Source of the DNA: Parascedosporium putredinis
Lineage: Eukaryota; Ascomycota; Sordariomycetes; Microascales; Microascaceae
NCBI GenBank assembly: GCA_949357655.1
Contig: CASHTG010000001.1
Location: 1,674,001-1,738,000 of the forward strand
DNA length: 64,000 nucleotides
Direction: 5' to 3'
The position numbers and the translations under genes were made by a program. This document shows, in pieces, positions 60,597 through 64,000 of the stretch; within the stretch, counting starts at the first letter, position 1; each line of letters starts with the position of its first letter. The notes beneath the pieces were generated by a model. The model was not told where the DNA came from. It saw only the letters and a list, made by a program, of their open reading frames with translations, and made no database searches.

Positions 60597-61885
60597 GCAC
60601 CTCCCGCCCGCCCGAGTATCTCCCCGCCCATGCCCCCTCTCGGCCGGAGGACGCCTGCCCCACGGACAAACCGGAATAGCTACCGTGGCCCGCCTCCCCC
60701 ATCCACATACTACCCTCCCCGGGAAGCATGTGGTAAAGCGGAAGCCGGTGGTAAACAGCACGGTTTCTTACTCCATCAGGCAAACTTTTTTGTCTCCGTC
60801 TTTCCGTCTTTCCGTTGCTACGGCACCTCTCTACTCTCGAATCGAATATAGCCACGAAAACCCGACTCACCAAACTATTATTATCTTGGTTTACCTTGCC
60901 TTTATTGGTTCCTTCGGTCTTCCCCTTTCCTCATTTCCCTTTCTTTTGGGTCTTCTCTCCCGCTGCCCTACACTTCAACTCTTCTCGATCTATTCACGAC
61001 GTTATGACCTCGGGCATCATTGCGAATGGGCTTTTCAGGAGTTACCGATTAGTTGTTCTTATTTTACGGCTGTCTTGAGACTTGAGCGGCATGAGCATTA
61101 AGGGATCTTTGGTCACGGTCTTTTTTATGAACTTCTTCAATCTTCAATCTGGCGGGTCCTCTTTTTCAAGGTGTTTTTCTCAGCGCCTTTCTTTTTTTTT
61201 TTTTCACCATTTACACAATCGACATTTTGCCCCAAACTCTTTTACCTTGATTATGACCATGACAAACGAACATGCGTCTACCCATTTAGCTCATCTTGTG
61301 ACGGGGCTTCAGGAATCCAGTCTCTTCCGTGCCGCAAAAAGGCTCCAGACTTGGTTGAACGGCGGGAGCCCGGGGTGCACTGAATCAGCATCTCCCGCAT
61401 ACCCGGACGTAGCTTGAAAATCGGATGGACGCATCCGGGGGCACGTTGGCAAGCTGCCACGGACACGGCACCCAAACCAGCACTTTCTTCTGTCCTTATA
61501 TATTGAAACTAACCAGATTGTCGAGCATTGGGGTGTGTATAGATAAAAAAATTCAAGCCAGCGAGGTCGGGGCGCGTACGATGAGACACCATGGATCTTG
61601 AATACAATCACTTTTGATGTATTTCTTTCCATCTATTGGCAAGGCAAATACTGGAACGGGTCATGCTTCGGGCCGCGACTTGCCTCAACCTCGCCGATGG
61701 CGACGAGCAGCCACCGCCCGTTCTTTAGCCCCCAGCCCTGAGCCTTGGGAGCTCCTGGCTCTGGAATCATCGCCCCGACGGTTACTTGTGCTTGGATGGC
61801 GGGTGGATACAGGATGTTTGGATGTCTCTTGCCGGCTTTTTCTTTTCTTTGTATCGCGAAATACCCGCTGCCATTTCTCTCTGTT

Positions 61886-61888
<3 letters not shown>

Positions 61889-61937
<49 letters not shown>
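61889..61937. repeat. CA dinucleotide microsatellite (49 bases)
   Basis: Longest simple repeat in the window, about 24 CA units without interruption. Confidence 0.95.
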
Positions 61938-61941
<4 letters not shown>

Positions 61942-62853
61942 GTCAGGCTTAGCAGGTGCACAAAGGGAAAGGAAAAACAGATTATAATACAAATTCAAAA
62001 CACATATACTCTCTACCTTTTGCATCAAGTCTTTGACCCTGATCTCGATTCGTACCCTCTGTTTGATTCTGACTCTTAGGCCCCCAGGGAGGAGAGTGAA
62101 AGACTGAGAAGAGAATCAAAGCAGGGCCTCGAAAAATGTGCTACGGGTACAAAGTAGGGTAGAGCCAGTAAGAGAGTAGACAAGACGACCGGCACGTTTG
62201 AACGTAGGGCATAGGGCGTAGGGGCCCTATGTATGTTGGGCGGGGAGTTGATAGGAACGCATCCGAGCCCGATCCGGGGTGAAACTATCAACGCAAGATG
62301 ACACGAGGGTTCAGAGGTCTGGATTCGCTACCCTAGATGGACACTCACTTTGACTTTGGGGTCTAGAGTATTGCTGCCTTCCCGCTTCCCTGTCTACGCG
62401 AGTTCTCATAAAAATGGTGAAGATGGGTATCTATCCATGGTGGTGGTGAGGCTGCCAGTCTTGGTGTATAAGACATGATATGGATCTATTGCAGAGATTG
62501 GCAGTCGTGGGGCTACATCGAGTTGTGGCAGCAGGGATGGAAAAAGAGGGAGAAACGCGAAACACCAAGGTGAAGATGTTGGCAAAAGAATGGCAAGTAT
62601 TAGCTGCGTTAATCATCAAATAGATTGGCTTTTGGGAATGTTTTTCTTTCGTCTCTCTCGCTCCCGATTTTTCTCTTTTGGAATCCAGGATGTCCCTATA
62701 TATGACAGTTGACGAACAGTCAAAAAGATAGGAAAAAAACAAAAAGGAACAAAAAGAAAATGCCTGCCTTCTCTTTGTAACCCAGTCCGCCCGTCGCCAG
62801 TGGCATAAGCAGCAAGGCGAGCAACTCCAACCAGCTCCCTTTCCCAGATAGCA

Positions 62854-62886
62854 AACACACAAACACACGCACACACACACACACAC
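62854..62886. repeat. Imperfect CA microsatellite
   Basis: CA units broken by AA and CG steps. Confidence 0.85.
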
Positions 62887-63044
62887 CCATCCTATTCACT
62901 CATGCATCGTTTTGATTAGAAACTGCTGACCACCCTGGCCTAGCCGTGGCAGCGAGCCACCGGTGACGAGTAGGGTGGCCATTGCGGCGCAAAGTGTACG
63001 TCAAGATATGGTAGAGGCATATCCGAAAACAGTCGAGGATAAAG

Positions 63045-64000
63045 TTACTCTTTAACAGCGGTAGCCTCAAGGTCAGAAGCTAGCTTCTCCACCTTGGCAT
63101 CGCCGTCGGCCTCGGCGGCTTCCTCAGCCTCGAGACGGGCAATCTCCTTCTTGGCCTTCTCAACGTTCTGTTCGGTGGGCCTACAGTTAGCATTCTTTTT
63201 CTATCCTCGAAGCTAGCTTGAAACATCGCAGCAAGAAAAACCAAACATACCTTCTGGGTCTGGGCCGCTTGGTTGGCCTTCCAGTCGTTGAGCTTAGCCT
63301 GGACCTTTTCGATTACATCGGGGACCTCGGCGGCGCTCATGGGGGTCAAGACCGAGGTAAGAGCAGTCCTCGACGACGGAGGGAGGGCAGTTGAAAGTCT
63401 TGGCGGCAGACTCGGGGCGCCACCCTTCTTGCCCTTCTTTCCCTTCTTAACGGCAGGCAAGTACTCGTCCTCTCGGTCCTCCTTCTTGACCAACTTCATG
63501 CCCTTGAGGCCAGCGTCGTCGACCTTGCGCTGAGCTTGGGCGGCAAGCCCGCTCTCGGCGAGAAGCGGGGCCTTCTCCGCGGGGGCCGCGCTGGGGTCGA
63601 GGAAACGGAGGAGACTGTTGGCGCGGCGGATCTCTTCGAGGAAGGCGGGGTCGGAAGCCTCCTGCAGAAGCCTCTCGGCGTCGGCCTTCTTGCGCTCCTT
63701 GACGATGCGGTCACGCTCGGCACGCTGCCTCTCCCTGGCCTTGTCACGAGCGTCCTTCTCAAACTGGGAGAAGGCACGCTTCTGGTTGTAGTAGTCGTCC
63801 TTGATCTTGCGGATGGCCTGGAACTTCTCCTGCTGCTCAGCCTGGAGCTTCGTCCTCTCATCACGAAGGGAACCAAGGCTCTTGTAAGCCTCGTCGGACT
63901 GGGCCTTGATCTCGTCCAGCTCCTTCTGGAGTTTGTTGTAGTTTTCAGAGAGAGCCTTCTGCTCGGGATCCTCCTGGGTGTCCTTAATCTCCTTGATCTT
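63045..64000 (-). CDS. BFR1: Bfr1-like nuclear segregation / polysome-associated protein (N-terminus outside window)
   Basis: Bfr1 is a coiled-coil protein that associates with polysomes and mRNP complexes at the ER and influences ploidy and secretion in yeast. The minus-strand frame is open from the window edge at 64000 down to the intron. It is a long charged coiled coil (ENYNKLQKELDEIKAQ, KIKDDYYNQKRAFSQFEKDA, ARERQRAERDRIVKERKKA) followed by a Lys-rich KKGKKGKKGG segment. Then comes AAKTFNCPPSVVEDCSYLG, read in a shifted frame between about 63415 and 63350, and MSAAEVPDVIEKVQAKLNDW back in the first frame. Intron 63168-63250 (GTATGT, ACAG) joins QTQK to NVEKAKKEIARLEAEE. Stop at 63045-63047. 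Two nearby indels in C runs explain the shifted patch. Confidence 0.87.

Larger units (their letters stand above)
60597..63044. other. Convergent intergenic region
   Basis: Lies between the conserved Cys-motif gene (+) and BFR1 (-). Up to 60780 it may hold the rest of the former's coding end. The remainder is T-rich 3' UTR-like DNA, a 49-base CA repeat (61889-61937) and a second, imperfect CA tract (62854-62886). Confidence 0.45.

Noticed and set aside
1..64000. Biosynthetic gene cluster, transposon or CRISPR-like system
   Set aside because: No synthase, transposase, reverse transcriptase or spaced direct-repeat array is visible; genes are unrelated housekeeping functions.

Overview
The window is a piece of a filamentous ascomycete nuclear genome (Pezizomycotina, most likely Sordariomycetes). 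The evidence is short introns with GTAAGT/GTACGT/GTAGGT donors and CTAAC/CTGAC-like branch sites, CT-rich leaders ahead of start codons, long intergenic stretches, and a set of housekeeping genes with typical fungal architecture. There is no sign of a prokaryotic, viral or organellar region, and I could support no rRNA, tRNA, CRISPR array or intact transposon.

Layout, left to right: HOS3-type histone deacetylase (+, 5' end outside the window), convergent with an intact two-exon histidinol phosphatase HIS2 (-). A formamidase/acetamidase family gene (+) and a MOSC/mARC-like gene (+) follow. Then comes a gene-poor stretch from about 9.75 to 27.4 kb, whose only supported gene encodes a tiny 35-residue three-CxxC protein (-). 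Next are the inositol pyrophosphate kinase VIP1/Asp1 (-) and, divergent from it, the U3 snoRNP WD40 protein UTP21 (+). After another sparse region come a small Ser-rich 85-residue gene (+), the DASH kinetochore subunit ASK1 (-, four exons, intact), the tRNA m5C methyltransferase TRM4/NSUN2 (+) and, tail to tail with it, the mitochondrial Obg GTPase MTG2 (-). The right end has a long pyrimidine-rich leader region, a conserved fungal Cys-motif protein of unknown function (+), and the start-less end of BFR1 (-).

The genes do not form a pathway cluster. They are independent core functions: chromatin, histidine synthesis, inositol pyrophosphate signalling, SSU processome, kinetochore, tRNA modification, mitoribosome assembly and polysome/ER association.

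The strongest signal in the window is technical. HOS3, the formamidase, the MOSC gene, VIP1, UTP21, TRM4, MTG2 and BFR1 are all interrupted by single-base frame changes, several at runs of C, G, T or A. Protein similarity resumes at once in another frame. UTP21 and MTG2 belong to families normally indispensable for growth, so I read these as assembly or sequencing indels rather than pseudogenes. HIS2, ASK1, the 85-residue gene and the 35-residue gene read through cleanly. I found no convincing novel biological system. The best biological leads are the two small proteins, the 22-bp microexon and cryptic last exon of VIP1, and the unexplained gene-poor stretch.
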